Shown here: positions 34,507-43,863 of the stretch, one piece after another | Numbering within the stretch: position 1 is the first letter of the stretch | How the letters are laid out: the number at the start of each line of letters is the position of its first letter | Assembly: GCA_905214525.1 (NCBI GenBank) | Contig: CAJMMN010000005.1 | Coordinates: 1-64,000, forward strand | Source of the DNA: an uncultured bacterium | GTDB lineage: Bacteria; Actinomycetota; Coriobacteriia; Coriobacteriales; Coriobacteriaceae | Direction: 5' to 3' | Length of the DNA: 64,000 bases | Notes under the pieces: generated by a model | What the model was told of the DNA's origin: nothing | Databases searched by the model: none | What the model saw: the letters and a program-made list of their open reading frames with translations, nothing else | Position numbers and translations under genes: made by a program

Positions 34507-36993
34507 TTAAAGCGAGAAAAACTCGCTCTCAGCGGATAAGTTCGGCCCCAACCACGGATCGCCTGTCAAGAAGAGCTCCGGCCAGTGTTGCATGAACAGC
34601 GCCTGTTCGCGCTTCCAGCGGCGCAGCTTTTCCTCGTTGGCCTCTTCCCTGCCGCGCGAGGTGAACTCGTAGTGGTACAGCTCGGCATAGGGCGTAAAGA
34701 TGGTGCGGAAGCCCGCCTCCCACACGCGCAGGCAAAAGTCAGCATCGTTAAAACCGACGGCGAATTCCTCGTTATAGCCTCCGACCTGCTCAAATACGTC
34801 ACGTCGCACCATCTGACAGGCGCCCGTTACGGCGCTAAAGTTGCCCGGGCGCACAGCGCGGGCGAGATAGCCCTCGCGCTTTGCTGGGAAGTCCTGGTTG
34901 GCATGGGCAAGTGCGCCACGCACGCCAACCAAAATGCCGGCATGCTGCACCATATGATCGGCAAAGTAGAGTTTGGCGCCCACCACGCCCGCCTCGGGAC
35001 GCTGCAGATACCCCATCATCTCTTCGATGAAGTCCGGGCTTATGACCTCGGTATCGTTGTTGAGCAGCAGCAGATAATCGCCCTTGGCGTGTTCAACGCC
35101 AAAGTTGATGATCTGGGAGTAATTGAACTCGCCCGGCCAGTACACAACGCGCGCGATGCCCTTGCCTTCGGATGTTGCAGCCACGCGCTCTGGCAGGGTT
35201 TCGTAATACGCAAACGTCTCCGGGACTTCGCTATTGTTCTCCACCAAAACGATCTCGTAATTGGCATACGTTGCCTTCTGGGCAATCGACATCACACAGG
35301 CATCGAGCGTCTCAATGTGATCCTTGGTCGGAATCACAACGCTCACCAGCGGTGCAGACTCCGGCAGCGCATAGCGCATGCGGTAGACAAACGGCGTCTC
35401 GGTCTCCTCGACTGTTCCGCGAACGCCCAGCGCGTTAAAGTGGCGCTGAAGCGCAAGGCGCCCGGCCTCGATGGCATACGGCTTGCTATCGGCAGAACCA
35501 TCGGCGGTCGATCCCGGATGCACGCGCCAGTGATACAGCACGTGCGCAACATGCTCAAACCGTGCGCCCGCCGCAAGGCATCGAAGCGTCAGGTCGTAAT
35601 CCTGGGCGCCCGCGATGTCTTCTGGCGACATGCCAATGCGATCGATGAGCGTCTTCTCCACCATCAGAAAATGCGTCACGCAGTTATGGCTATAGAGCAG
35701 ATCGACGTTGAGCCGCGTCTTAAAAACCGGCTGGCCCCACTCCCCCGTTTTCTGGAACATGTCCTCGTCGCAGAACAGGACCTGGGGACGCTCGCCCTCG
35801 GCCGCCTTATTCAGCGCGGAAACATACTGGAATAACGCGTCCGGTTCCAGAATGTCGTCATGGTCCAAGAACGCGATGTAGTCTCCAGTCGCCTGCTGAA
35901 TGCCAGCATTGGTGTTGAGCACAATGCCGCCGTTGCCAGGCAGCTCGATCCGACAAATGCGCTCGTCGTTGGCGTCAGCCGCAAGGTCGGCCACCGCATC
36001 CCATTCAGGCGAGGCATCCATAAGAAGCAGTTCCCAGTTGTCATAGCTCTGGGAAAGCACCGAATTCAACAGTTCGCGCAGGTAGACCCGATCAGTCTTG
36101 TAGCACGGCACCACAATGCTCACAAGCGGCCTATAAGCAAATGCCGCCGATGCGACACGCTGGCACGCCAAATCGCCCGGCTTTGCGCGATGTTGCTCAA
36201 ACCAACGTCGATAAGCTGCGTCGTCTGCACGCGCGTCCTTCATGCGGTTCCAGCTGTCGTCGACCATGCCGTTATACAGGCGACCATCCATGGCGCAAAA
36301 ACCGCTCTGAATCTGCTCTGTGGGATCGCTCACAATCGCGACAAAATCTCGTATATCCCGAGGCATCTCAACGCTCAGATACGTTTTATTGACACGGCAA
36401 CCGTTGCGCTGCGGCACATCGGCCTGCGATTCAAACACATGCACGGTGACATCGATGGCATTCATATGCGTATCGAAGATCTGGAGCTCAGGTGCGCACT
36501 GAGGGTCCCCCGCCCAGGTAACCTCATAGCGCCACACCGCGCCGGCGTCTGCCGGCAAATAGCGAATGGCATCGATCTCGTAGCGGCCGCAGTGTTCGCC
36601 ACGCTGCGCATCGCGGACAAGCGCACACAGCGCAGGCTTTGCTTTGTAGTTAATCTTGGATTCCAGCTTGGCCACGCGGCTATCGAGGCGAATGGAGCCC
36701 AACCTTTGGCCACCGGATGCAAAAACGACATCCATCGACGAGCCATCCAAAAACGGAAGCACCAAGACGGCGAGCTCGCGCTCGTAATCGGAAACGGAAG
36801 GGCAAAGCGCCAGCACGCGGCCATGATCGACCGGGAGCGCCAGCAACGGCACACAAGAACCGCTCGTCGTCGCATGGGCAAACGCTTGAGAACCCTCCCG
36901 CTCAATAAGCGCGGCGACATCCTGACCGGCAAAACGAAGCAGCACAAACAGACGGCCCTGACTGCGGCAAAGTGCCAAACGCTTGATACTCAT
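34507..36993 (-). CDS. Tandem-domain family 2 glycosyltransferase (paralogue of 96-2567)
   Basis: An 828-residue cytoplasmic enzyme with an unassigned N-terminal region (1-290), a first GT2 domain (VSIVVPCYKTD, then DHDDILEPDALF) and a second (VSVVIPTKDHIETL, then LLLLNNDTEVISP). It should add two sugars or the same sugar twice to a surface glycan. Length, order and many motifs match the gene at 96-2567, which lies on the other strand. Its ATG directly follows the TAG of the previous gene, so it is the last gene of the five-gene glycosyltransferase series starting at 41417. The codon use is GC-rich, unlike its AT-rich paralogue. Confidence 0.9.
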   Translation of the reverse strand: MSIKRLALCRSQGRLFVLLRFAGQDVAALIEREGSQAFAHATTSGSCVPLLALPVDHGRVLALCPSVSDYERELAVLVLPFLDGSSMDVVFASGGQRLGSIRLDSRVAKLESKINYKAKPALCALVRDAQRGEHCGRYEIDAIRYLPADAGAVWRYEVTWAGDPQCAPELQIFDTHMNAIDVTVHVFESQADVPQRNGCRVNKTYLSVEMPRDIRDFVAIVSDPTEQIQSGFCAMDGRLYNGMVDDSWNRMKDARADDAAYRRWFEQHRAKPGDLACQRVASAAFAYRPLVSIVVPCYKTDRVYLRELLNSVLSQSYDNWELLLMDASPEWDAVADLAADANDERICRIELPGNGGIVLNTNAGIQQATGDYIAFLDHDDILEPDALFQYVSALNKAAEGERPQVLFCDEDMFQKTGEWGQPVFKTRLNVDLLYSHNCVTHFLMVEKTLIDRIGMSPEDIAGAQDYDLTLRCLAAGARFEHVAHVLYHWRVHPGSTADGSADSKPYAIEAGRLALQRHFNALGVRGTVEETETPFVYRMRYALPESAPLVSVVIPTKDHIETLDACVMSIAQKATYANYEIVLVENNSEVPETFAYYETLPERVAATSEGKGIARVVYWPGEFNYSQIINFGVEHAKGDYLLLLNNDTEVISPDFIEEMMGYLQRPEAGVVGAKLYFADHMVQHAGILVGVRGALAHANQDFPAKREGYLARAVRPGNFSAVTGACQMVRRDVFEQVGGYNEEFAVGFNDADFCLRVWEAGFRTIFTPYAELYHYEFTSRGREEANEEKLRRWKREQALFMQHWPELFLTGDPWLGPNLSAESEFFSL

Positions 36994-38061
36994 CTACACT
37001 TCTCGCTTTCCCAGGGCGTTCGCTGCCATGCGTTTGCAGGCACCCAGGCGCCCAAACCTCAAGACGTCGTAATCGAACATGAGCTTTTTGCACGCACGGG
37101 CATTGGGCGCCTTACCGGTAAGCGCCGCACGCACCATAGCAGCAACAGAAGGAGCGCATTGTGCGAGCGCAACATCGCTGCCCACGGCAGAACCGGCAAG
37201 CGCCGTGGCAACGGCAGCAAACACCTTACCGCAGTCCGTACTCAACAGCCTGAGCGCATCGTACAGCACCAGATCGCACAGGAAGTAGGCCAGGTCATCG
37301 GCATGCTGTACATCGAGACCGTCGCGCTGCCAGTCAGCCAGCACCGCGGAGTAAATCTTCACGTGCTCCAGCAGTCGCGTCTCGTCGTCATAGCGCATGG
37401 TGTCCATAAGCGAGCCTTTGCGCGCGACACGGTAGTCATACAGCTTGTTCGAGATAAGCGCGGTCTTGCGCGAACGACCGTACACGGAAAAATCGAAGAC
37501 CTGATCTTCGCCATACTTAACGGTTTCATCGAACACGATCCCGTTGCCCAGCAAAAACTCACGCTTACAGGCGGTGCGCCATGCAAAGGGACGAGATGCC
37601 TCTTTAAACAGCAGGTCAGAGCTATAGCCTTCAAACGACACATCGCGCGGGCTCAGCACATAGTTAAGCCAGGGATACCCTGCTTCCAGCGGATACGGAT
37701 TCGCGCCAAAGGTCAAAACGTCGCAGTCCTCGCGCTCAAAGGCATCGACGATCACGCGGCATGCATCGGGCGTAAAGCGGTCGTCGGAATCCAAAAACGC
37801 AACGATAGGCGCCGTGGACGCGGTGATGCCTGCATTACGCGCACTCGACAGACCGCCGTTCTCCTTATCGACCAGCGTAAAGCGCGCGTCCTTTTCGCAA
37901 TAGGCAGCCGCAATATCGCGCGAACCATCCGGCGAACCATCGTTGACCAGCACGCCCTCCCAATCGGGCATGTCCTGCGCAAGCAGGGAGTCCAGGCACC
38001 AGGCCAGGCACTCCTCCACGTTATAGATGGGAACGACAACGGAAATCTTGGGGGTAGCCAT
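36994..38061 (-). CDS. GT2 glycosyltransferase, module copy B2
   Basis: About 355 residues. The GT2 domain fills the first 220 (KISVVVPIYNVEECLAWCLD, VNDGSPDGS, FLDSDDRFTP); the last 130 are helical. It is closely similar in design to the gene at 39267-40307, including RNAGI and the MVEYGEDQVF-like loop (here VKYGEDQVFDF). An in-frame GTG lies two codons before the ATG at 38061; AGGAG fits the ATG better. It follows the gene at 38074 by a few bases and precedes the tandem-domain enzyme directly. Confidence 0.88.
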   Translation of the reverse strand: MATPKISVVVPIYNVEECLAWCLDSLLAQDMPDWEGVLVNDGSPDGSRDIAAAYCEKDARFTLVDKENGGLSSARNAGITASTAPIVAFLDSDDRFTPDACRVIVDAFEREDCDVLTFGANPYPLEAGYPWLNYVLSPRDVSFEGYSSDLLFKEASRPFAWRTACKREFLLGNGIVFDETVKYGEDQVFDFSVYGRSRKTALISNKLYDYRVARKGSLMDTMRYDDETRLLEHVKIYSAVLADWQRDGLDVQHADDLAYFLCDLVLYDALRLLSTDCGKVFAAVATALAGSAVGSDVALAQCAPSVAAMVRAALTGKAPNARACKKLMFDYDVLRFGRLGACKRMAANALGKREV

Positions 38062-38073
38062 AGTCACGCGCTC

Positions 38074-39192
38074 CTACTGTGCGGCCGGAACGTCGTCAGG
38101 ATGCGGGTTGTCGCCGTAGGTGCGCTGATACGTCAGCACGCGCCAGACCAGCGGCAGGCCGCCGATCTTAAAGTAATGCTTAAACGTATTGAGCTTGCCC
38201 GGCTTCTTAAAGTCAAAGCGCGAATCGATATAGGCGCGGGGCGACTTGACCATCAGGCGCAAGTCGGTCTCACCACGCGGATCAAACAGCGACAGGTCAA
38301 AGCGACCGGCATCCCAATCGGCCTTGAGCTCGGGCGAGGCCTTTTTCCAAAACTGATCACGCAGTTCATCGACCAGACGCTCATCATTCCAACGGTACGT
38401 ATCGACCTTCATGCGCATTAAAATGCCCTGGAGTTGAGCCTTGAGCTCGGGACACTCGTCCAAAAAACGTTGCATCTCGGCATATTCGTCGCACACGCAA
38501 AACACCTTGTTAGGCGAATTAACGGAGCTCTTCTCGTTATCCTGGCGATAGCACAAAATGGGGTCCGCAATAAACGCGGCACGCTCGGCGCATGCCCAGA
38601 CCTTAAAGTTAAAACCCGCATCCTGATACGAAGCACCCGGCGTGGGAAGGAACCGAATCTGATTGTCGTTGAGGAACTCGCGCCGATAGATAGCCGACCA
38701 AATGGAAGGTTTGCGGTAGAAGATGCCCGGGCGATCGACGGGGCGATACGCGGCGCCCGTCATATGCTCGTCGATGATCCCAAACAGCTCACGGCGCTCG
38801 CTGGGCGTGGACCAATACAGGTAAAAGTCGCCCTTTACCACATCGGCATGCTCAGCATCGGCCTTGGCGACCAGCTTTTGGAGCGAATCCTCAAACATAA
38901 AGTCGTCGGACTCAAGGATGCCCACGTACTCACCGCGCGCCATCTCCAGGCCGCGGTTCATCGAGTCGCCGTAGCCGCTGTTGGCTTTGTCGATCATCTT
39001 TACACGGGGGTCGCGCTCCATGTACTCGCGGATGATATCTGGCGAGCTATCGGTGGAGCCGTCGTTGATGCAGATGATCTCGATGTCCTTGAGCGTCTGC
39101 GCCACGGCGGAATCGAGGCACTCGCACAGGTAGCGCTCGACATTGCAAATGGGAACAAGCAGCGAAACTTTAGGGGTATCAGAGTTCTGCAA
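38074..39192 (-). CDS. GT2 glycosyltransferase, module copy A2
   Basis: A 372-residue GT2 enzyme: VSLLVPICNVERYLCECLDS, ICINDGSTDSSP, ILESDDFMFEDS. The C-terminal 150 residues are typical of capsule-type GT2 enzymes with a YWSTPSERRELF and SYQDAGFNFKVWA region. It is strongly similar to the gene at 40314-41417 (copy A1). The start is a TTG with AGGAGG five bases before it. The nucleotide sugar used is unknown. Confidence 0.88.
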   Translation of the reverse strand: MQNSDTPKVSLLVPICNVERYLCECLDSAVAQTLKDIEIICINDGSTDSSPDIIREYMERDPRVKMIDKANSGYGDSMNRGLEMARGEYVGILESDDFMFEDSLQKLVAKADAEHADVVKGDFYLYWSTPSERRELFGIIDEHMTGAAYRPVDRPGIFYRKPSIWSAIYRREFLNDNQIRFLPTPGASYQDAGFNFKVWACAERAAFIADPILCYRQDNEKSSVNSPNKVFCVCDEYAEMQRFLDECPELKAQLQGILMRMKVDTYRWNDERLVDELRDQFWKKASPELKADWDAGRFDLSLFDPRGETDLRLMVKSPRAYIDSRFDFKKPGKLNTFKHYFKIGGLPLVWRVLTYQRTYGDNPHPDDVPAAQ

Positions 39193-39266
39193 GAGAACCT
39201 CCTGTTGAATAGCGTATAACAGGGTTATTTTAGCAGCCGAGTTGCGGCGGGCGGCAGCGCTTGGAA

Positions 39267-40307
39267 TTAGATAAAGCGCTCCAGGCAGGCTTTGAGACCG
39301 CGAGTCGAAAGATAGAACAGCGTTGCGTCTGCCATCGAAACGCCCGCGGTCGCCGCAACGAGCTTGTGGGCAACACGGCGAACGGCGCCCTTAGCAGGCA
39401 TATCCGCCCACTCCGTTCCCAAAAACGTCGTGAGGTCCATGTTGACGCGAGCCGCCACGCGATGGAAGTCATCGGCATCCAAGCGCGCCAGGTCGAACAC
39501 AATGAGGTCCAAAAACCAAATTGTCAGCTCGCCGGGACACAGGCCCAAAAGACCGTAGGCCGCCCAGCCCTCCAAGACCTCCTCGAGCATCCTCATGTGG
39601 GCGTCAAGCTTTTTGACGCGAGCCTCGGCACTGTTGAACTCATGCGTCGCCGATTCGCTCTCCATCACGTAGTGGTAGAACTTGTCCGGCATGACGACGG
39701 TCTTGCGGGCAAGCGCATAAGCCGCAAATTGGAAGACGGCGTCCTCGCCCAAAGCCAAACCGGGGGCGAAGCGAATGCCTTCGCGATTGAGCAGCTCGCG
39801 CGAAAAAGCCGCACGGCAGGCATAGGGCTGCGCATTCGCATGGAACAGCAGTTGGGGATCACGGGCGCCGAAGGTACCAGCTTTGGGGCTCATGAGTTGC
39901 TGGACGCGTTTGGGGGCAGCATCGGCAGGTTCACAGACGCCGCCAAAAACGGCGGCCTCGGCATCTGCAGACTCCATGGCATGCAGCACGCGCTCGACCG
40001 TCTGGACATCGATGTAATCGTCGGCGTCCACAAAAAAGACGGTCTCGCCCTCGGCGGCATCGATACCGGCATTTCGAGCACACGAGACGCCCGCGTTTTC
40101 CTGGTCAATCACCAGCACGCGATCGTCGGCCTGTGCGATCTGGCGCAACACGTCCAACGAATCATCGGTCGAACCGTCGTTGACGCAGACAACCTGAATC
40201 GAGCGCTCGGACTGGGCCAACAGCGAATCGAGGCATCGCTGAATGGAACGCACAGAGTTATAAACGGGGACGACAATGGTAGCTTTAGGACACGAGGCCT
40301 CTCCCAT
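39267..40307 (-). CDS. GT2 glycosyltransferase, module copy B1
   Basis: A 346-residue GT2 enzyme with ATIVVPVYNSVRSIQRCLDS, VNDGSTDDSLDV, a FFVDADDYID metal site and LALGEDAVFQFA. It pairs with the gene at 40314 as the second gene of module copy 1; the stop of that gene and the GGGGGTAGG ribosome site of this one are within a few bases. It is the paralogue of 36994-38061. Confidence 0.88.
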   Translation of the reverse strand: MGEASCPKATIVVPVYNSVRSIQRCLDSLLAQSERSIQVVCVNDGSTDDSLDVLRQIAQADDRVLVIDQENAGVSCARNAGIDAAEGETVFFVDADDYIDVQTVERVLHAMESADAEAAVFGGVCEPADAAPKRVQQLMSPKAGTFGARDPQLLFHANAQPYACRAAFSRELLNREGIRFAPGLALGEDAVFQFAAYALARKTVVMPDKFYHYVMESESATHEFNSAEARVKKLDAHMRMLEEVLEGWAAYGLLGLCPGELTIWFLDLIVFDLARLDADDFHRVAARVNMDLTTFLGTEWADMPAKGAVRRVAHKLVAATAGVSMADATLFYLSTRGLKACLERFI

Positions 40308-40313
40308 GCCGAC

Positions 40314-41417
40314 CTACCCCCTCAGCGATTCGATGAGAAAGGCGGCGACCACGCCAGGGCCTCCAACCGAGGCGTAATACTTAGCGCGCCCCAAGGCACC
40401 ATCCGTCGCAAAACTCGGATGCTCGTCAACCCAGCCCTCAGGATCTTTGAGAATGGCAGCGAGATTCGCGCGCTTCCACGGCTTGAGGTCGTCAAGCGAA
40501 AACTCCCCCGCGTCCAAGGCCGCCTGAAATTCCTTAGCCATCTGCACCAGGAACTCCTTATAGAACTTAGGCGCTAGGCGCACATAGTTCCACATGTACG
40601 AATCGTACTTAATGAGTTGATTGAACTTGAGCATGCGCGCGACGTCATCACCTGCGTGGTCACGGGCATAATCCTCTCGAATCCAACGCTCAATCTCGGC
40701 ATACTCGGTATTGACGCAAAAAACCTTAGCCGAAGAATTGACCGAGGAATTCTCGTTGTCCTGGCGATACGACAACACGGCATCATGCAGGTAAACAGCC
40801 TTATCGGCGCACGCAATCACCTTAAAGGCGAATGACGTGTCCTGAAAGGATGCCCCCGGAGTCGGCAGAAACGTAATGCCGTTGCGCTCAAGAAAATCGC
40901 GACGGTACACGGCCGACCAAATCGACGGCTTTTGCTTAAAGAACTGAGTCGTATCGCTCGGGTGCACCGGCTTGCCGCAATCCTGAGGTCTAAACATCTC
41001 GTGCAGCGAGCGGCGCTCCTCGGGCTTAGACCAGTAGAAATCAAAGTTCGCCTTCGCGAAGTCGGCATTATTGCTATCGGCGGCCGAGACAAGCTTTTCG
41101 AGTGCGTCGGGCGCCATAAAGTCATCGGACTCCAAGATGCCCACGTACTTGCCGCGCGCCATCTCCAGACCGTGGTTCATCGAGTCGCCGTAGCCGCTGT
41201 TGGCCTTGTCGATCATCTTGACGCGCCTATCGCGCTCCATATACTCGCGGATAATCGCCGGCGAGTTGTCGGTCGACCCGTCGTTAATGCAGATGATCTC
41301 AATATCCTTGAGCGTCTGCGCCAGGGCGGAATCGAGGCACTCGCGCAGGTAGCGCTGAACATTGTAAATGGGAATAAGCAGCGACAGAACAGGGCTGCCA
41401 GAGGCGTTAGTAGACAA
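40314..41417 (-). CDS. GT2 glycosyltransferase, module copy A1
   Basis: A 367-residue GT2 enzyme: LSLLIPIYNVQRYLRECLDS, ICINDGSTDNSPAIIREYME, ILESDDFMAPDA, and a C-terminal region with DFYWSKPEERRSLHEM and SFQDTSFAFKV. Compared with 38074-39192, long runs such as the stretch after ICINDGSTD and AKANSGYGDS-like residues are nearly the same. The start is a TTG preceded by AGGAGCA. It is the first gene of the minus-strand series and is divergent from the acyltransferase at 41519. Confidence 0.88.
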   Translation of the reverse strand: MSTNASGSPVLSLLIPIYNVQRYLRECLDSALAQTLKDIEIICINDGSTDNSPAIIREYMERDRRVKMIDKANSGYGDSMNHGLEMARGKYVGILESDDFMAPDALEKLVSAADSNNADFAKANFDFYWSKPEERRSLHEMFRPQDCGKPVHPSDTTQFFKQKPSIWSAVYRRDFLERNGITFLPTPGASFQDTSFAFKVIACADKAVYLHDAVLSYRQDNENSSVNSSAKVFCVNTEYAEIERWIREDYARDHAGDDVARMLKFNQLIKYDSYMWNYVRLAPKFYKEFLVQMAKEFQAALDAGEFSLDDLKPWKRANLAAILKDPEGWVDEHPSFATDGALGRAKYYASVGGPGVVAAFLIESLRG

Positions 41418-41483
41418 ATGTGCTCCTTAGGAAATACCTGTCGTTTCATGGTATCAAAGGGTCAGCGCGCCAGCGGGCGTTTA

Positions 41484-41489
41484 TATAAT
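41484..41489 (+). promoter_or_regulatory. -10 box of the acyltransferase gene
   Basis: A perfect TATAAT lies 30 bases before the chosen ATG at 41519. Only a poor -35 match (GTCAGC near 41461) is present at 17 bases. Transcription would start near 41496, which excludes the upstream in-frame ATG at 41492. Confidence 0.5.
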
Positions 41490-41518
41490 CTATGGAGCCC
41501 AACCTACGAAAGGACGCC

Positions 41519-42649
41519 ATGCAGCCTAAAGCCGCACGCAACATATCCATCGAAGCGCTGCGCTTGGTCGCGGTCGCCGGTATCGCGGTGTTCCATACCT
41601 TTCAGTGGACCTTCCAGGCAACCTGTTTCGGCGCCGTGGAATATGCCCCACTTGCGATGTTCCCCTATTCCGGCGTGCTCGGTTTTATCAACTTGTTGGG
41701 CTGCTGGGCCAACGAGGTCTTCTTTATGATCTCGGGCTACTTCCTGATTGCCTCGGCGGCTCGCGCCTGGAGCGATGGGGCAACGTGGACATCGCAAATA
41801 CAGCGGACGACGCAGCGCCTTGGCAAGGTCATTTTGCCCACTGCGTTTTATTGCCTCGTGGCACTCGCGTGGTCCACGGTCGTCTCCCCCATTCCCGATG
41901 TTACCCTCAACACGCACTACTGGTACACGCTGGGCCTTGAGTTTATCTGGGTCTATGCCGCCACGGTCTTCATGACGCCATGGTTTGGACTGGCTAAGAG
42001 TCGACTCTCCCAGAAGAGCTACACGACGACGGTCATCGCCGTTGGCATCCTCGCATTTGTTGTTAACGGGTATTTAGCCGTTATGAGTGCGACAAGCGCC
42101 GGTGAGTTTTCTTGGCTCCAAAAGCTCATGAGCGCTATCACGTACGTAGTCGCGTTTTTGATCGGCGGACTGCTCCGCGACGTTACCGATGTCATGGATT
42201 CGGACAGGGTGGGCGCCTTGGGCATGCGCTCGCTCGTAACGGTTTTGGTGCTCGTCATCATCCTGGAAGGCGAGCTCTCCTTCACCGGCAACCTCACGGC
42301 AATGGCAACCCTCTCCTACAAATCGACCTCGCTGATCTCGTTTGCTCTCGCTGCCGCCTCCTTGCTCTTTGCGGCAACCCGACGCAGTGTCTCAGGCAAT
42401 CCGCGGACTGCAGGTGTCATCGTCACCTTATCGACCGCCACGCTCGGTTTCTATGTGATGCAGTCGCTCACCAGTAGCCTGTGGCGTCCCGTCTTCAATA
42501 CGTTGCTCGCAAACATACTGGTCAGCCAAAGCAGCCCGGCAGCTATATGCATCATCACGGGTACCGTCATTAGCATCGTCTTTGCTTTAGCACTTCTCAT
42601 CATCGATGCAGTTAGAAGCCTTATCGAACGCAAGCTCAAGCGGCAATAG
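41519..42649 (+). CDS. Acyltransferase 3 family membrane protein
   Basis: A 376-residue membrane protein with about ten hydrophobic segments. It opens with RNISIEALRLVAVAGIAVFH, the R-x10-H type motif of acyltransferase 3 proteins, followed by NEVFFMISGYFLI, also typical. Such enzymes O-acetylate or otherwise acylate surface sugars using a cytoplasmic acyl donor. GAAAGGA lies before the ATG at 41519; the frame starts nine codons earlier but that ATG would sit on the transcription start. The gene is divergent from the glycosyltransferase series, which it may serve. Confidence 0.88.
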   Translation: MQPKAARNISIEALRLVAVAGIAVFHTFQWTFQATCFGAVEYAPLAMFPYSGVLGFINLLGCWANEVFFMISGYFLIASAARAWSDGATWTSQIQRTTQRLGKVILPTAFYCLVALAWSTVVSPIPDVTLNTHYWYTLGLEFIWVYAATVFMTPWFGLAKSRLSQKSYTTTVIAVGILAFVVNGYLAVMSATSAGEFSWLQKLMSAITYVVAFLIGGLLRDVTDVMDSDRVGALGMRSLVTVLVLVIILEGELSFTGNLTAMATLSYKSTSLISFALAAASLLFAATRRSVSGNPRTAGVIVTLSTATLGFYVMQSLTSSLWRPVFNTLLANILVSQSSPAAICIITGTVISIVFALALLIIDAVRSLIERKLKRQ

Positions 42650-42819
42650 ACACGCTGTTGTCAGACGCCAAAGCCGCTACACACGTGGCAGGTTCCTGCG
42701 TTTTATTCAAAGCTTGCCGTCAAGGTGCGCCGAGCCTTTACAATAGGACAGTCCCAAGGACGTATTCGATAGCTTCCGCGCTGCACTCGCCCGCCGCGCG
42801 TGAAAGGATATATTGCCCC

Positions 42820-43839
42820 ATGCCTTCAACCCTTCCCGCTCCCATCGATAAGCTCGCCATCGTCGTCGTTACGTACAAGCGCCAGGAGCTCTTGGCCAAC
42901 TTGTTCGACTCCATGACCGAGCTCACGGCAACGCCCTGGCGCATCGTGATCGTCGATAACGAGAATTCGCGCGAGACCGAGGCCATGTGCACCGCATTCA
43001 ACGAGCGCCTGGCCAACCTGTGGGGCATCGACACCGAGCAGCCCGACGCGCAGGGCGGCACCGACCGTGTCATCTACGCCCCGCAGCTCGAAAACGGCGG
43101 CGGTGCGGGCGGCTTCTCCGCCGGCACTAAATGCGCCTACGACCTGGGCGCCCAATGGTTCTGGGTGATGGACGACGACGTGCTCGTCATCCCCGAAGGC
43201 ATCGAGCGTCTTGCCAAGTGGACCGACCGCTACGATGTCATCCAGGGTTCGCGCCTGGACTTTGACGGCGGCGCCTTCTTTTGGCAGTACCAGCTCATCC
43301 TTTCGCTCGGCATTCCCAACCCTGTCGCCAAGTGGGACCTGGGACCCGAGGGCTACCGCGCCATGAACCAGCTGTGCTTTGAGGGTGGCATGTTCTCGCG
43401 CTGCGTAGTCGACAAGATCGGCCTGCCCGATGCGCGCTTCTTTATCTACGGCGACGATGCCTGCTACGGCTACGTAGCCAGCCAACACTTCCCCGCCGCC
43501 GTTGTTGCCGACGTGGTTCTCAAGCGCGCCCGCGCCGTCTCTAACTGGGATATCGCCGGCAAGCGCCAGCTCAACTCTACGAGCGACACCAACCGCTACT
43601 ACATCATGCGCAACCGAGGCTTCCTCGCTCGCTATATGCAGATCTACGGTGACTACCACCCCATGCTGTTCCGCCTGGGCAACGCCGCGACCTTCTGCAA
43701 GGAATTCATTCGCCTGGCTGCCGTTGACAAGTGCTTTAAGACCGGTATTCCGGCGCTGCGACGCGGCATGAAGGATGCCCGCAAGATCATCAAGGATCCC
43801 AACTGGAAGCCCATGCCGCCCATGAAGGACACCGAGTAA
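42820..43839 (+). CDS. GT2 glycosyltransferase, galactofuranosyl/rhamnosyltransferase-like
   Basis: A 339-residue GT2 enzyme. It has LAIVVVTYKRQELL, VDNENS, the glycine-rich ENGGGAGGFSAGTKCAYD and a WVMDDDV metal site, a set seen in GlfT-like and rhamnosyltransferase-like enzymes. The frame is open from 42658, but the first 54 codons look non-coding and the ATG at 42820 has AAAGGA upstream. A W-D-x-A-G loop (NWDIAGKRQLNSTSD) and an RNRGFLARYM segment follow the catalytic part. It converges with the gene ending at 43864. Confidence 0.88.
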   Translation: MPSTLPAPIDKLAIVVVTYKRQELLANLFDSMTELTATPWRIVIVDNENSRETEAMCTAFNERLANLWGIDTEQPDAQGGTDRVIYAPQLENGGGAGGFSAGTKCAYDLGAQWFWVMDDDVLVIPEGIERLAKWTDRYDVIQGSRLDFDGGAFFWQYQLILSLGIPNPVAKWDLGPEGYRAMNQLCFEGGMFSRCVVDKIGLPDARFFIYGDDACYGYVASQHFPAAVVADVVLKRARAVSNWDIAGKRQLNSTSDTNRYYIMRNRGFLARYMQIYGDYHPMLFRLGNAATFCKEFIRLAAVDKCFKTGIPALRRGMKDARKIIKDPNWKPMPPMKDTE

Positions 43840-43863
43840 CGGAAGCCGGAAACACCTCGGCGC

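Noticed and set aside
35860..38421. 853-codon plus-strand open frame
   Set aside because: It is antisense to three glycosyltransferase genes with clear motifs; long antisense frames are common in GC-rich DNA and its translation has no domain.
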